Positions 35,391-45,725 of a stretch of DNA of 64,000 bases are shown here, piece by piece. The position numbers and the translations under genes were made by a program. The stretch spans positions 11,353,001 through 11,417,000 of the forward strand of contig NC_052668.1 in NCBI RefSeq assembly GCF_016802725.1, written 5' to 3'. Under the pieces are notes generated by a model. That model worked only from the letters and a program-made list of their open reading frames with translations, made no database searches and had not been told where the DNA came from. The stretch is from Solenopsis invicta. Taxonomy: Eukaryota > Arthropoda > Insecta > Hymenoptera > Formicidae. Each line of letters opens with the position of its first letter. Positions within the stretch are counted from its first letter, which is position 1.

Positions 35391-36082
35391 CAGTGTCGCC
35401 AGGTTGGACCGGTAAAGTTGTATTTTTCGTCAATAAGTAAATCATACTTTTTTGCTATTTTTAGCTTTAATTTCAATATGCAATATAAAAAGTTATTTTC
35501 ATTGTAACAAATATAGGGATTCAGAACATCCATATTAAGATGACAGAACGCTCTGCAATAGAAATTCCTTTTTCTTTGAAATGTGATAAGTACCTTTTAA
35601 GTGACAATTTTTTAACAAAACGCGGATTTTTTTTGCAATAAGTAATTTTTTTATTTTGTACTATCATTTTTCCTATTTTCTATAAACCAAAATTGATTTT
35701 TGTGTTATCAAATAATTATACTTTGTTGAATCAGACACCATTACAATATTTTTTCTCATAAGTATTATACTCTTTAATCTTCGACTATTTGAAGGCAAAA
35801 AACATTTCTTGTTATGCACACATAAAAATTATGAATCTTTTAAGTGTAACAAAAGACAAATTTTATCGATTTTGCCTCAAATTCGGACACGTGCGAAAAA
35901 AGTGAAAGACTTTTCGGGTCAAACAATTGTGAAATCGTATTCTGAAGTACAGAAAGTGTTTAGAATTTTTTTAGTTTATTTTAGTTTAGAGTCCAAAAAT
36001 ATTTCCAAAGCAGCATCAGGCACCAGACCTGGTTAGAATAGCAAAAAAAGAAAAAAAAAAACGTTGGACCACCGAGGGTTAA
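35391..36082 (-). mobile_element. Repeat R-D copy 2, possible TTAA-ended element
   Basis: 35565-35890 is colinear, in reverse orientation, with 22049-22345. Matching anchors include TCGACTATTTGAAG (35781-35794) and TCAAATAATTATACT (35708-35722). Near both outer ends an inward CTTTTTTTGCTATT-like block occurs (about 35448-35464 and, reversed, about 36038-36055). The right edge reads GGACCACCGAGGG-TTAA (TTAA at 36079-36082), the form expected of a piggyBac-type end. A clear matching left TTAA end was not found. A 75-codon frame (35809-36036) inside has no recognisable domain. Confidence 0.55.
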
Positions 36083-36910
36083 GAATGTAAAGGGATACCA
36101 ACGTTTTGCCTAAGACAGAAAGTACTGCACAAGCGCAAGAATATTAACAAGTGCGATAGAATATTAACAAGAGATTAATCCGGAAGAAAGGAACCAAACC
36201 AAAAAAAAAAGAAAAAAAACTGAAGTGGACATAAATTATAATTTATTTACGAGACTGCGAGAGCAGATAATATCTTATCGCTCTAACCCTTCATTACAAA
36301 GATCGATAGGCGAGGCTCGACGTGGCGTGTCTTTGTCATCGACAGCGAAGTAAACGTCGTAAATTACGGCCGGGCGTCAGTCTGGTCCAGCTATTAGTAA
36401 ATCGGGCCGCGGTTTAAGGCCACAATCTCTAGCAGGCCGCAATTTCATATCGCGCACGCGTTTTTTGCAGCCGCGGTTATTTATAACGTACAAGGAGCGC
36501 GTTCGGAAGGCCGCGTATTACGTTCCTTTTTGCCGGCGCGCTGTCGGACAAAAGCCGCCACCGCTGTACGTACCCCGTCTTTCGCGCACAAAAACGCGAC
36601 TTTCGTGCCGCGCGCACACACGACCTCGTGCGTGTACGGGCGAGTAGGAAGAGGCGAGGAGGAGCGCCGGATGTGTCGCGTTCCTGGATGTGTCGCGACG
36701 GTGGTGTCCAGAACGGCGGCCGTGAACCAGCCTGGGACGCGGGGACCCCGTGAGGCCCGGCACCGCACAACTCGCTCACGGAAGGACGCCGAAGCCGCCG
36801 GGTGAGAAGAGTCGGGGGGACAAGAGGGAAGAGAGAGAAACGGGAGGGACTCGGACAAAAAAATGGTAGCGAGCGGGCCCGAGAAAGAAAGAAAGAGAGA
36901 AGGAGAGAAG

Positions 36911-36938
36911 GAGAGAGAGAGAGAGAGAGAGAGAGAGA
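36911..36938 (+). repeat. (GA)14 microsatellite within a purine tract
   Basis: A pure GA run in a nearly uninterrupted purine stretch of about 180 bp. Confidence 0.95.
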
Positions 36939-37108
36939 TTCTCGGGAGAGCGAGAGAGAGAAAAAAAGGGATGGCGAAAGAGCACGGATATTATTTGCCA
37001 TTAAAGCGAGGGACAATTTAAAAGCTATTACTATTACTCACGGCCTTCGTGTGCACACACTCTCGCCATTCGCGCTCGCGTTCGCGCGGAGGACTCGCTC
37101 ACGGTCCT

Positions 37109-37135
37109 CCCTCCCCCTCCCCCCGCGCCCGTCCC
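37109..37135 (-). other. G-quadruplex motif (minus strand)
   Basis: Plus-strand C-runs of 3, 5, 6, 3 and 3 with spacers of 1-3 nt. Confidence 0.65.
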
Positions 37136-37382
37136 TTCGCAAGTTGCCCTCTTCGCGGATCGTTTTGCGTGACCGAGCGTGTCCCACGTTCCCTTCCGTG
37201 CCCGATTTTCGCGGCGTTACGCGCACGTTTGCTCATAACGAGCGCGAATGCTTACCGTCTTCCCGGAGGACACGCGGGGAGGAGAAGGGGAGAGGGAGTA
37301 AGGGAAATAATTTGCTTTGGACCTTCCGAGAAAGTACGAAAAGCTCATCTTTATCTGCGATTATACACGTGCATTTTGCTTG

Positions 37383-37407
37383 CTCTCTCTCTCTCTCTCT
37401 CTCTCTC
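37383..37407 (+). repeat. (CT)12 microsatellite
   Basis: An uninterrupted CT run of about 25 nt. Confidence 0.95.
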
Positions 37408-37919
37408 AGCCCCTTCGCCGTTACGTTACGATTCATAGCGAAACAATTTTTATGCGCGATGGTAGATATTGTTTTGCCCCCGGTGGTGGATTCCCGATAA
37501 GTTATGCTGTCGTGCGTCTTAATGTCTTTTTTTTTCTTTCTCCATAAAATTTTCGAGAACTCTAAAGGTACTTTAAGTAACCCCTTTTAATGAACGAATG
37601 GAAATTATATAATTGGGACGATGGCACATGGGTAATGATCGAGGATAGGAGGGCCAGTGCAAAAACGCCAGGACCGCCCACTTCAGAGTGATAATAACGG
37701 TCCATCGGAGTTCCTTTGTAATGTGCATGTTGTTAGAAAGGTTCTCCAAAACGAGTCCCGAGCTTAATGCATTTCTTTTCGGAACATTTCAAAGATTACA
37801 GTACATTTCGCGCGTTTCTATAGGCATTTTTATATAATGATTGTAACGATTATAATTTTACAGAATGTATTATTAAAATATTTATTGTTGTGTAGAATAT
37901 TTTTCATTTTTATAATCTC

Positions 37920-38030
37920 AAAATTCTTTAGAGTGGAATAAGAGCGAAAATTCAATCAGTCTGGAAAAAAGTGACTGAATTTTCATTCTTCAAAGCTGAG
38001 ATTTCACTTTGAAAAGTTTAGAGACCCAGT
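37920..38030. mobile_element. Fold-back family member (copy 2)
   Basis: An inverted pair (GCGAAAATTCAATCAGTC / GTGACTGAATTTTCAT) lies inside an outer CTTTAGAGTGGAA ... TTTCACTTTGAAAAG pair. The right block 37998-38024 matches blocks at 8859-8885 and 38191-38217. There is no coding content, so I read it as a non-autonomous fold-back repeat. Confidence 0.55.
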
Positions 38031-38148
38031 TGACACAATTTGTAACTGCTACATAATTTGCAAATAATACTTTATGTAATATTAATTACATAATATTTCG
38101 ATATTTATATTATAATTAGTTGCATCTATTATTTTCTTTTATGTAATA

Positions 38149-38220
38149 TACTCTCTAAATTTTTTGGAGTGGAATTCCACTCTTTTAGATGAAATTCCAC
38201 TCCAAAAAATTTAGAGAGTA
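38149..38220. mobile_element. Near-perfect fold-back, 28-bp arms
   Basis: The left arm 38149-38176 begins TACTCTCTAAATTTTTTGGA. The right arm 38193-38220 is its exact reverse complement over 28 bp, separated by a 16-nt loop. The motif shares its TTTAGAGA and CACTCC blocks with the neighbouring element at 37.9-38.0 kb. Perfect arms suggest a young or gene-converted copy, or a functional hairpin. Confidence 0.8.
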
Positions 38221-38780
38221 AATGTGCAAATGCTACATAACAAGTACGTAATGCTTTTATATGAAGATTTTAAACGTTGGAACTATATAGGCGTTATAAA
38301 AAAATATAATTACAATAAGATGATGTAAATTTAATATTATCATTACTTTTGAAAAAAACTCAACTTGAAACTTATAACTATTATATAGTGAACACATACA
38401 GGTAACTGTGTCGGTTGAGTGGATACACAGATTTATACAAACGCGATTTATACAAGTCATTGTGATCGTAAATTGTAACGACATCGGGTCCCACACGGTG
38501 ATAATATTTATCAATTTCACGGTTAATTGAATGTTTTTTCGCATGAAAATGACAAAGACGCGCTTTCTTCACTGCGGCGGAAATAAAAGCCGCGCTACCG
38601 GTCTCCAAGGCGGCAACGGCCGTGTCGGCGAACACTCGAGAGGTACCGGCATTCCGTTTAAGAACCCCATGCGAGCGCAACGTTCTCGAATTCCTCGCGC
38701 AGGAGATTAAGATCGAGCCGCTCGAGAAAAGTCGAGTATGACGACGTGTGTGCGTGCGGTGGATTCCGTTAAGGACGTGG
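38221..38780. other. AT-rich to CpG-rich transition, no gene recognised
   Basis: AT-rich until about 38540, then CpG-rich. A 158-codon minus-strand frame has no known domain. Confidence 0.4.
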
Positions 38781-38950
38781 TGGACGGGGGAGAGAAGGGA
38801 GAGGAATAAGGGAAGGAGAGAAAAAAAAATGGAGAAGACCGAGTGAAGAAGGGGCAATAATAAGACGAAGAGAAGAGGAGTGATGCTAGGTTGGAGAAGG
38901 GCGAAGGGGAGGCAGAAAGAGGAGACAAGCGTGGAGGGCAGAAAAAAATC
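38781..38950 (+). repeat. Purine-rich tract
   Basis: About 170 bp of GGAGAAGG-type sequence with few pyrimidines. Confidence 0.7.
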
Positions 38951-40250
38951 TCACGTGGTCGTCCCTCGTTAGTCTCGGATCCCCCGAATAACAGCGCTCG
39001 ACCATTAAACAAACAGCAATTTGGGGTGACCGCCCGCCACCCCCGCTAAAATTCGCTGCTGAGGGCGGAGGAGAATTATTAGCGCGACTGTTAACTCAAT
39101 TTAAATCTTGTAATTCTCAAAACGCAACAGGAATAACGACAAGTTAATGAGTACCGATTTATAAAGAAAATAGTCTTCGAAATTGATTTACTGTTAAATA
39201 TAAATCTCACGGATATTTCGTCGAAGAATAATAAAATATTTATTATTATGATTTTTTTATTTAGGTCTCTCAAAGAGTCCTGAGCACCTCTTAAAAAAAA
39301 AAAGTTATTTTAGTATGTCGATAATTGTACTCTTGCGCTTTATAATATAAGATTATAGATAATTTTCGATTTTCAAATGAATTTTCTACAGTATTTGTGC
39401 GATGCTGCTGTGATTCCTGCGTGCTAAACGGAGCCTTTTCAAGAATGCACTTTCGTACCCGCGGGCGACTCACCGAACGTGGTGAGTGCCGCCTGAATCG
39501 AATCGTACATGATCCCGCTCCTAATTCTAATAGCTGCAATCTGCACCTGCCACGAACGCCACGAACACGCATGAACCGGCCGTGGGCTCCCGGAACGTAT
39601 AACACGCACGTACGGCGCGTTACGTGGATAAAGACGACTTGTGCTTCCGAAAAATTCTTGCATCTAATATCCCAAAATTTGCGGGTGCCGCCAGTAAGTC
39701 GCGTGCGTTGATTAAATTCAAAGCGCATAAATTGGTACACGAGTACACGAATACCTGTTATTAGCTGCACGAAATCACGCGGCTTCAACGATCACGTAAA
39801 CGTCGATCGATCCGTTAATCACGGACTTTTGACAATAACGCATGTCGCGGGTATATTAACGTCACATGTGCGATAGATGATCGTGTAACATTTAAATTAG
39901 ATTTATTACGAAACAAGGTACAAAACTTACCGAGTCGACGGACGCGACGGTCGTTCTCGCCAAACGAGACAGATCCCGCGCAATTACTCACGCTCCAAAC
40001 GTTTTGTAATAAATAATTTCGTGGAAGCTGTCTCGGCCAGTCGTCGCGGTTGTTGCTTCACAATAGTAATGACTATCTGGAGACGCGAATAAGAAGTCGT
40101 AGAAAGACAAGAAAGTGAAGAGGAGAGAGAAAGAGAGAGAAAGAAAGAAACATGAGCGCGTATCCCTAATTATTTTCTAGCGTGTACGCGAAGAGACTCG
40201 CGCGACCTGGCACGCTCGTTTGCGATTCGCTCGCGAGTCATGACGGCGCG

Positions 40251-40277
40251 GTGGCGGCGGCGGCGGCGGCGGCGGCG
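40251..40277 (+). repeat. (GGC)n triplet repeat
   Basis: About nine GGC units, one interrupted; encodes poly-Ala or poly-Gly depending on frame, without other coding evidence. Confidence 0.95.
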
Positions 40278-40999
40278 AGTAACACGAGAAGCGTAATATA
40301 CTCTGCCCACACTGTTCACACTGCAACCTTATCCACCTCACACCTCGAGGAAAGGGTGGAAGAAGGACCCTTTTTCATCCCGCGCTCTCGTCCGCGCGCC
40401 GTTTCTTTCTCGAACTTCCTTCTCTTCTTCATGCGGGGCGATAATTACGTTTGCATTAATGTCAGCCCCGCGCGATTCCCCGCGCTTTGCTTTGCGCCCG
40501 GGGGCCCTTGTACATTTAATTGGGCGACAACAATCCTAACCATTGAGGTTGCTTCGCCGTTACAGTGTCCGCGGTGCGCGCAATTACACATTTTATTATA
40601 CCTTTTTTGCCCTTTCCCGAGATATTTACTTATTCATAGCTCGTCACGTCGACTCGGTCGGAATAAAATAAAGAAATATTTAGTCGTCGAAGTTACGTAT
40701 CTAATCAACGATAATTATAGTGCGTGACACTCATCTGTCGATTGGCCACCGTACCCGCGACAGTATCTCTGAAAAATCGCGTGATGAAGTAGATATTTTT
40801 ACCGTCATTCCTCGGAGAGGCTGGCAGCGTCGCGCCGCGCCGCGCCACGCCGCAATAATTACGCACAGGTCCTTCGAGAGAGCGGCGATCCGCGCTCACG
40901 ATATTCCTGTCCGGCCGAGGAGCAAACCGGCCTCGTAGAGAAACTGGGGCCTCGCGAGCCCGACTTTCGAGACAAACGGCCGATAGGCAATTAATCTCG

Positions 41000-41000
<1 letters not shown>

Positions 41001-41031
<31 letters not shown>
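41001..41031 (+). repeat. (CTG)n triplet repeat
   Basis: Ten CTG units with one TTG interruption. The minus strand is CAG, but no polyglutamine-encoding exon is evident around it. Confidence 0.95.
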
Positions 41032-41492
41032 CTCGCTCACCCATTTCGTTCTCTCGTTCTCTCCCTTCGCGGCCCGCGAACACGAGGAAAAAGGTCGCGC
41101 AAAACGGATGGAAAAGTCTCTCGGGCGTCGTATCGCCGCGCGGACGACGACGACACGCCGTCCAATTTGAGAGCGATATCTTAACCCAGCCGGTGGCATT
41201 ACGCCGGCAATAAATAACATCGCGCGAAGATATAATGCGCCGGGAATCGCTGCACCAACTGCACCACCGCCGCAGATAGGAGATTGGTCTGGCTTTCAGT
41301 TCGCTCCTGTTCGCGAAATTGCATTTACCGACATGCAGAGGCGTTTACAGGTTTCGTATAGCCGGAGATGATGTAAGCGACGCATTTTTACGATTCCCTC
41401 TCTTTTTTTTCCTGCCGTCACCAAACACGGGGGGAAATTGCAAAAGTCGGGAATATAACGGGAGAGCGATACGCCGCGGGAACATCCGACGG

Positions 41493-41494
<2 letters not shown>

Positions 41495-41538
<44 letters not shown>
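41495..41538 (+). repeat. (TC)22 microsatellite
   Basis: 44 nt of uninterrupted TC, one of the two longest pure dinucleotide arrays in the window. Confidence 0.97.
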
Positions 41539-41541
<3 letters not shown>

Positions 41542-42210
41542 ATTCTGTGCGAAACTTGCCCGCTCGCTCGTTGAAAGCGCTTCGTCGCTTCGCATAATGG
41601 TTAATTCAACAAGGAAAATGTCTGCCTCTTGTCGATCTTATCAAACAGCGGAGCAAATCGGACGAATCGAATAATATTCATCTAAAATTCAATTTTACCA
41701 TCATCACGCACGTTTCTCTCTACACTGTTGCCGTGATTTATCAAAATGCGCGGTAAGACTCGATGTACTTCGTAATCTTTTCCCAGATAAATGAGAAGCT
41801 ATTTGTTAACGAGCACACAGCAGGGTCTACAGTTCAAGTTTTAATAATTAAGGAAAAATTATAATTAGCGTGTCGACATATAGGTACTTTCTTTCCGTTA
41901 ACGTTGAGTTTTCCGTTTTTACAGTTAGAAACTCCACTTTACTACTAATGAGCTTTTGTTAAGTGGAGATTGGCGTCCTAGAGATCGGCTTACTTACTAA
42001 GTATACCGTGGTGAGAAGAAAAGGAGAACCACGCTTATAGCGACATTCTTGCGTGGCGTTGATAGATTTATCCCCGTTGCGTCGGGATTCTGAGCCACGC
42101 GCAAGAACACATGGGCTTCTTATTGCTAGACGCACCTGCGAAAGCGCGGCCGAATTGCTCGCATGTGCGAACAGGTGCAGTACACCTCGTCGCCTCGCGT
42201 TCGCTCGCTC

Positions 42211-42253
<43 letters not shown>

Positions 42254-42254
42254 T
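42211..42254 (+). repeat. (GCGT)11 microsatellite
   Basis: 44 nt of perfect GCGT/GTGC tetranucleotides, alternating purine-pyrimidine and therefore Z-DNA-prone. The same motif occurs at 15308-15343. Confidence 0.97.
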
Positions 42255-42660
42255 GAATGCGTATACCGCCTACGGTGCCGGGTTATGAAACGATACCGCT
42301 GAAACGATGGGGATCGAGTTCTCCCGATCGACTTCCCCGGGTACATAGTACGTTCCTTTCTCCGTGATGCCTGTTGCGTGTCTCGATGGCAAAAGATCGA
42401 GAGAGGCAAATTCGCGCAAGTTTCTTCGAGGGCTCCTTAAGTCGTTAGGTGGACGAGCGGGAGGGCGTTTCCGGTGAAATGGATTTATGTGCGCGGTTGA
42501 CCTCGCACGTATCGCTACGTTCGTTATCTGAATTTAATTGCATGCCGTTACGATGAAATAAAGCATCTATTCGACACGTTGGATGAGCTTGCAAATGGGA
42601 AAATCAAGTTATGCGGATGCTTGAAATACGACGTCGATCCTGACTGAACGAGATCAGAAG

Positions 42661-43165
42661 ATGTGTCCCTCATCGATCGCAATTTAGCAAATCTTTACGA
42701 ATGAGCACAGACCTCCAATTAAATTTTGATTAAAATTTATTGTAATTTATTGAGAAATTAGATTTTCTTACTTAACTGAACCTTCCTAGCTTGACACTTT
42801 TAATTTTCAACATTAGACATATTTATGTTAGGTAGAGTCACTGCATCAGTCGCTGCATAATCAGCGAGTAATTATTTTAGAATAAAATAAGGCTTAAAAA
42901 TAATAAATTGCGAATTTTTATTAAAATATACTTTTTTATTTAAAAATATAATTATATTAAATTTTCATTTATATGCTCATTGATTAGTCCAATTTTTGAT
43001 TTATTCATTGACAGATGCAGTGACCTTATTAATAAAAATTAACGCGCGAAAGAAAGGACGATTTCTTGAGAAATACATTTTTACTATTGATTTAAATTTT
43101 TTAAGGCAATTCTATATGAAGCAACACAATAGACGTTGCTTTAGTTACGAGAGCGTACATCGTTA
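42661..43165. mobile_element. AT-rich island with a small TIR element (42833-43028)
   Basis: GTCACTGCATC (42837-42847) and its exact reverse complement GATGCAGTGAC (43014-43024) face each other about 165 bp apart. Similarity continues inward for several bases (CwGTCrmTG). This fits the ends of a MITE of about 190 bp. Target duplication is not clear. The surrounding AT-rich sequence is unassigned. Confidence 0.5.
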
Positions 43166-43169
43166 AAAA

Positions 43170-43640
43170 TTTGTGTATTTTTGTGAAAAAATCTGCTGAA
43201 TAAAGTCTTTTTGTTAAGTAATGAACATATTCATGTGTATTATAAATTTAACACGTGTCTGATGTAGAATTGTGAAAGTGATTTTAAAAATATGTTAAAG
43301 TAACGCAATTTGCACGTATTTATTAAATACTTTAACAAATTGTTGAAATTATTTTTATAATTTCACATTTTATAACTGTTAAAATTTACAAAAGAAGAGT
43401 GTTGATGTTACACTAACAAGAGTGGGGATAGCTGTGTACTTTTTTTACTATTTTTCTCTTCATTTCATTATTAAATTATGTTAATTGTACACACAAGTAA
43501 CTTCAAATGACGATAAAGGTTACATTTCTTTTTTTGTTGAAATATTAACGCAGCATTAACGTTATGTTAAATTAACACAAAGTTTTGAGTGAACCGTTTA
43601 AGACATGTGATTTATGTTAAATTTAACACAATTTTTCCAA
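43170..43640 (+). mobile_element. Dispersed repeat R-C copy 1
   Basis: This AT-rich segment aligns with the reverse complement of 54818-55320 over its length (shared TGTGAAAAAATCTG near 43182-43197, GTTAAGTAATGAACAT, ATAAATTTAACAC, and a right end with TTAAATTTAACACAATTTTT). Relative to copy 2 it lacks about 30 bp after ATTTAACACGTGTCT. Its internal 39-bp block (43292-43330) lies in the opposite relative orientation. No coding frame. Terminal repeats are weak. Confidence 0.8.
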
Positions 43641-44220
43641 CTGTCTAACGTACTTGTGTGAAAGAGGAAAAGAATGTGTGAAAAGTCCTGAATACTTGGG
43701 TCTGAGATTCAATTCACAACTAAAGATTTGCACAATGTTAAAGTCAAAGGGGGAAACTTGGTGTCTTCAGAAATAGCATAGAGCTGCTGGCGCTGCCAAA
43801 TGCGGACAAGGGGGCCACAGACAGGCTTAGCCGCTTTATATGGAACACGTCGAATAATCGGTGCACTGCGATTAGAGATTTTCTCATAAACTGGGTCGCG
43901 CCATAAAAGCTCGCGTAATAAATCCCGGCCGTACAATTAATTTCCATCTGAATGCCGTCGGCGCATGGTATCACTGTTCTCCCGGTATCGAATTAATTCT
44001 GTTGCATAATGCCCCGTTGCAATGAAATACATGTACTGTTCGTGGATTCATTACCGCCCCGGACAAGTGCGAGGCGCGCGACACGTGAATTTCTACGTTA
44101 TATAATTCCGTATTTATGTACACTGCACGTTTTCCGAAGCGAGTTCCTGCCTTTAAACAGGCGACTCGCTTACGTTAATCACGATTCCGTGAGCGTATTC
44201 TGATGAGAGGTATCGAAATA
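43641..44220. other. Unique non-coding sequence
   Basis: Moderately AT-rich to mixed sequence with short frames of no recognised family. Confidence 0.4.
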
Positions 44221-44230
44221 TATCTGAACG

Positions 44231-44318
44231 TTTTTTTTTATGCAGCCGTCACCTCGCGACATGTTCGTGGACTGCCAATTGATCGATATGACCGATCCCT
44301 ACTGCGCTTGAGGTATAA
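44231..44318 (+). other. Exon-like segment (44246-44312) with good acceptor
   Basis: A T-rich tract ends in ATGCAG (44240-44245), followed by 67 nt and a donor-like GAG|GTATAA (GT at 44313-44314). One frame reads PSPRDMFVDCQLIDMTDPYCA and stops at TGA just before the donor. A second frame is open throughout (Val-Thr-Ser-Arg-His-Val-Arg and so on). About 16 of the 22 codons after the ATG at 44240 end in G or C, although the flanks are AT-leaning. I do not recognise the peptide. It could be a terminal or alternative exon, a 23-codon small ORF starting at 44240, or chance. The donor is mediocre. Confidence 0.25.
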
Positions 44319-45330
44319 CCGCGAACAGTACATGTATAACAGTCAATAATGATCATAAAGCACATTGCGTTTACACGCGTTTACGTAAGACAATACGGCG
44401 CCATTGTCCACTTTTATTGAAGCTTACATTATTGGAAACATGCAAACATTGATGTGCGTTATTGCAAACGAATATAATTCTCCAAAATCTTAATTTAATC
44501 ATTTTTAGTGGTTTCCGTGATAGCATTTAAATGAGACCGTGTAACGTTCTTTATTTTTTCTTAATTGCAAAAAGTTTTCGTGTATTTCTGAAAAAAAAAA
44601 AAAAAAAATCATGATTGACAGTTACAGCGAATGGCCATCTCAATTTGTTGCGATGCAAGTTTTGCGCACCGCTTTCGCTCGTAATTAACGCGGCGGACCG
44701 TCCCGTTAATTCGTTACGTAGCGATCGGACTCGGAAGGAGGACAAAAATGAGAGGACTGTCCCGTCGAAACGGATCGCCGTATCGATTCCGCCGATCGCG
44801 GCGCGTGATCATGCACCCATGCACGATCCCATACGTTAATTACGCGAATTTACGTAAGGCAAAACCGTTCTCGTGCGCAAATCGAATTCGCCGGGACGCG
44901 ACGACGCCGGAACGGGGACGCACTTCCTAATTAGCGTACGCGAACGGAGTCGTGCTGAGCGCGCGGCGCGGAACAAAAGATTCCCACGGAAATCCGAATC
45001 GTGAAAAGAGAACGCGGCAGAAGGTGGCGATCGCTCGGGAACTTCGTTGTCCCATTTCTACCTCCACTTTTTCTGTTACGGCGATGCAAGATGCACGAGA
45101 TGCACGATTGGTCGGCCTCTGTGAATTATCACCGCTACGGATTTGCGTACACACAGCGACGCGAGGAAAGATGCGATTTCCATCGTTTCGCATCCCTGTG
45201 CATGTGGTGAAAGGGAGGGGGGAAGAGGCAGAGAAAGCGAGACGGAGAAAAAGTCCGAAAGACGGTTTATTTTCGGAGAAACGTGATCCGCGAATTCAAA
45301 CTTAAGTTAATGTCGTTGATTATCATAAGA
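44319..45330. other. CpG-rich unique non-coding sequence
   Basis: A homopolymer A run lies near 44591-44608. A 117-codon plus-strand frame and its antisense at 44.9-45.3 kb overlap and lack domains. Confidence 0.45.
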
Positions 45331-45334
45331 GAGA

Positions 45335-45725
45335 TAAAAATTTCTTCGCTGCTTTCTTGAGATACCGATTTTTAACACAGACTTTCAACTGATTTAGCAA
45401 AATTAACTTCTTTTTAAAATATAAATAAATTTCTCAAAAAATTCTTCTTGACTTTTATAAGTATCTTTTCGCAACCAAAGATTAGCTATTTTTCAGATAT
45501 AAAGGTTGTTAATTTGATTAAAACTTTTAACTTAATTAAATTTCTTTAATTAAAGTATTTACTCATTTAAATTAATAAATATATATAAATGCTTACATTA
45601 AATTATATATATAAATATTTAAATAAAATTCAAGTATTCATGTATTTAAATTAAATACACACTTGAACTCAACAAATAAATCAAGGAAAATTTAGTCAAT
45701 TGATTTATTTAGAACTATAGATATA
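45335..45725. mobile_element. AT-rich repeat, probable diverged relative of the 28.6-28.8 kb fold-back
   Basis: The left side has GATTAAAACTTTTAACTTAA and an AAGTATTTA block. The right side, reversed, has TTGACTAAATTTTCCTTGAT and TTCAAGT blocks. Central TATTTAAATTAAATA-type sequence resembles 28620-28665. The similarity is loose and AT-driven matches are easy to find, so this is tentative. Confidence 0.35.

Larger units (their letters stand above)
36083..37850. other. CpG-rich non-coding sequence with purine and pyrimidine tracts
   Basis: A near-repeat AGAATATTAACAAG occurs twice near 36138-36172. A purine tract (about 36800-36980) contains (AG)14 at 36911-36938. A C-run cluster (37109-37135) gives a minus-strand quadruplex motif, and (CT)n lies at 37383-37407. 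Frames of 120-230 codons across these tracts are repeat-driven. Confidence 0.55.
38951..42660. other. CpG-rich unique non-coding sequence with triplet and dinucleotide repeats
   Basis: It contains an AT-rich patch at 39.1-39.4 kb, (GGC)n at 40251-40277, (CTG)n at 41001-41031, (TC)22 at 41495-41538 and (GTGC)11 at 42211-42254. A 181-codon plus-strand frame (40182-40727) spans the GGC run as poly-Ala and has no recognisable domain, so I do not call it a gene. Confidence 0.55.

Noticed and set aside
36477..37500. Open frames of 179 (minus) and 232 (plus) codons
   Set aside because: Both are driven by the (GA)n and CT arrays, giving Glu/Arg or Ser/Leu repeats; mutually overlapping and without domain.
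40182..40727. 181-codon plus-strand frame with poly-Ala
   Set aside because: Poly-Ala is the (GGC)n repeat. The rest has no recognisable domain, and no splice or promoter context supports a gene.
40705..41220. 171-codon minus-strand frame with Ala-rich run
   Set aside because: The Ala run comes from the CTG/CAG array at 41001-41031; overlapped by plus-strand frames, no domain.
34231..42715. 15-bp match GAATGAGCACAGACC at about 34231 and 42700
   Set aside because: A 15-bp match is expected about once or twice by chance among all pairs in 64 kb, and the flanks do not align.
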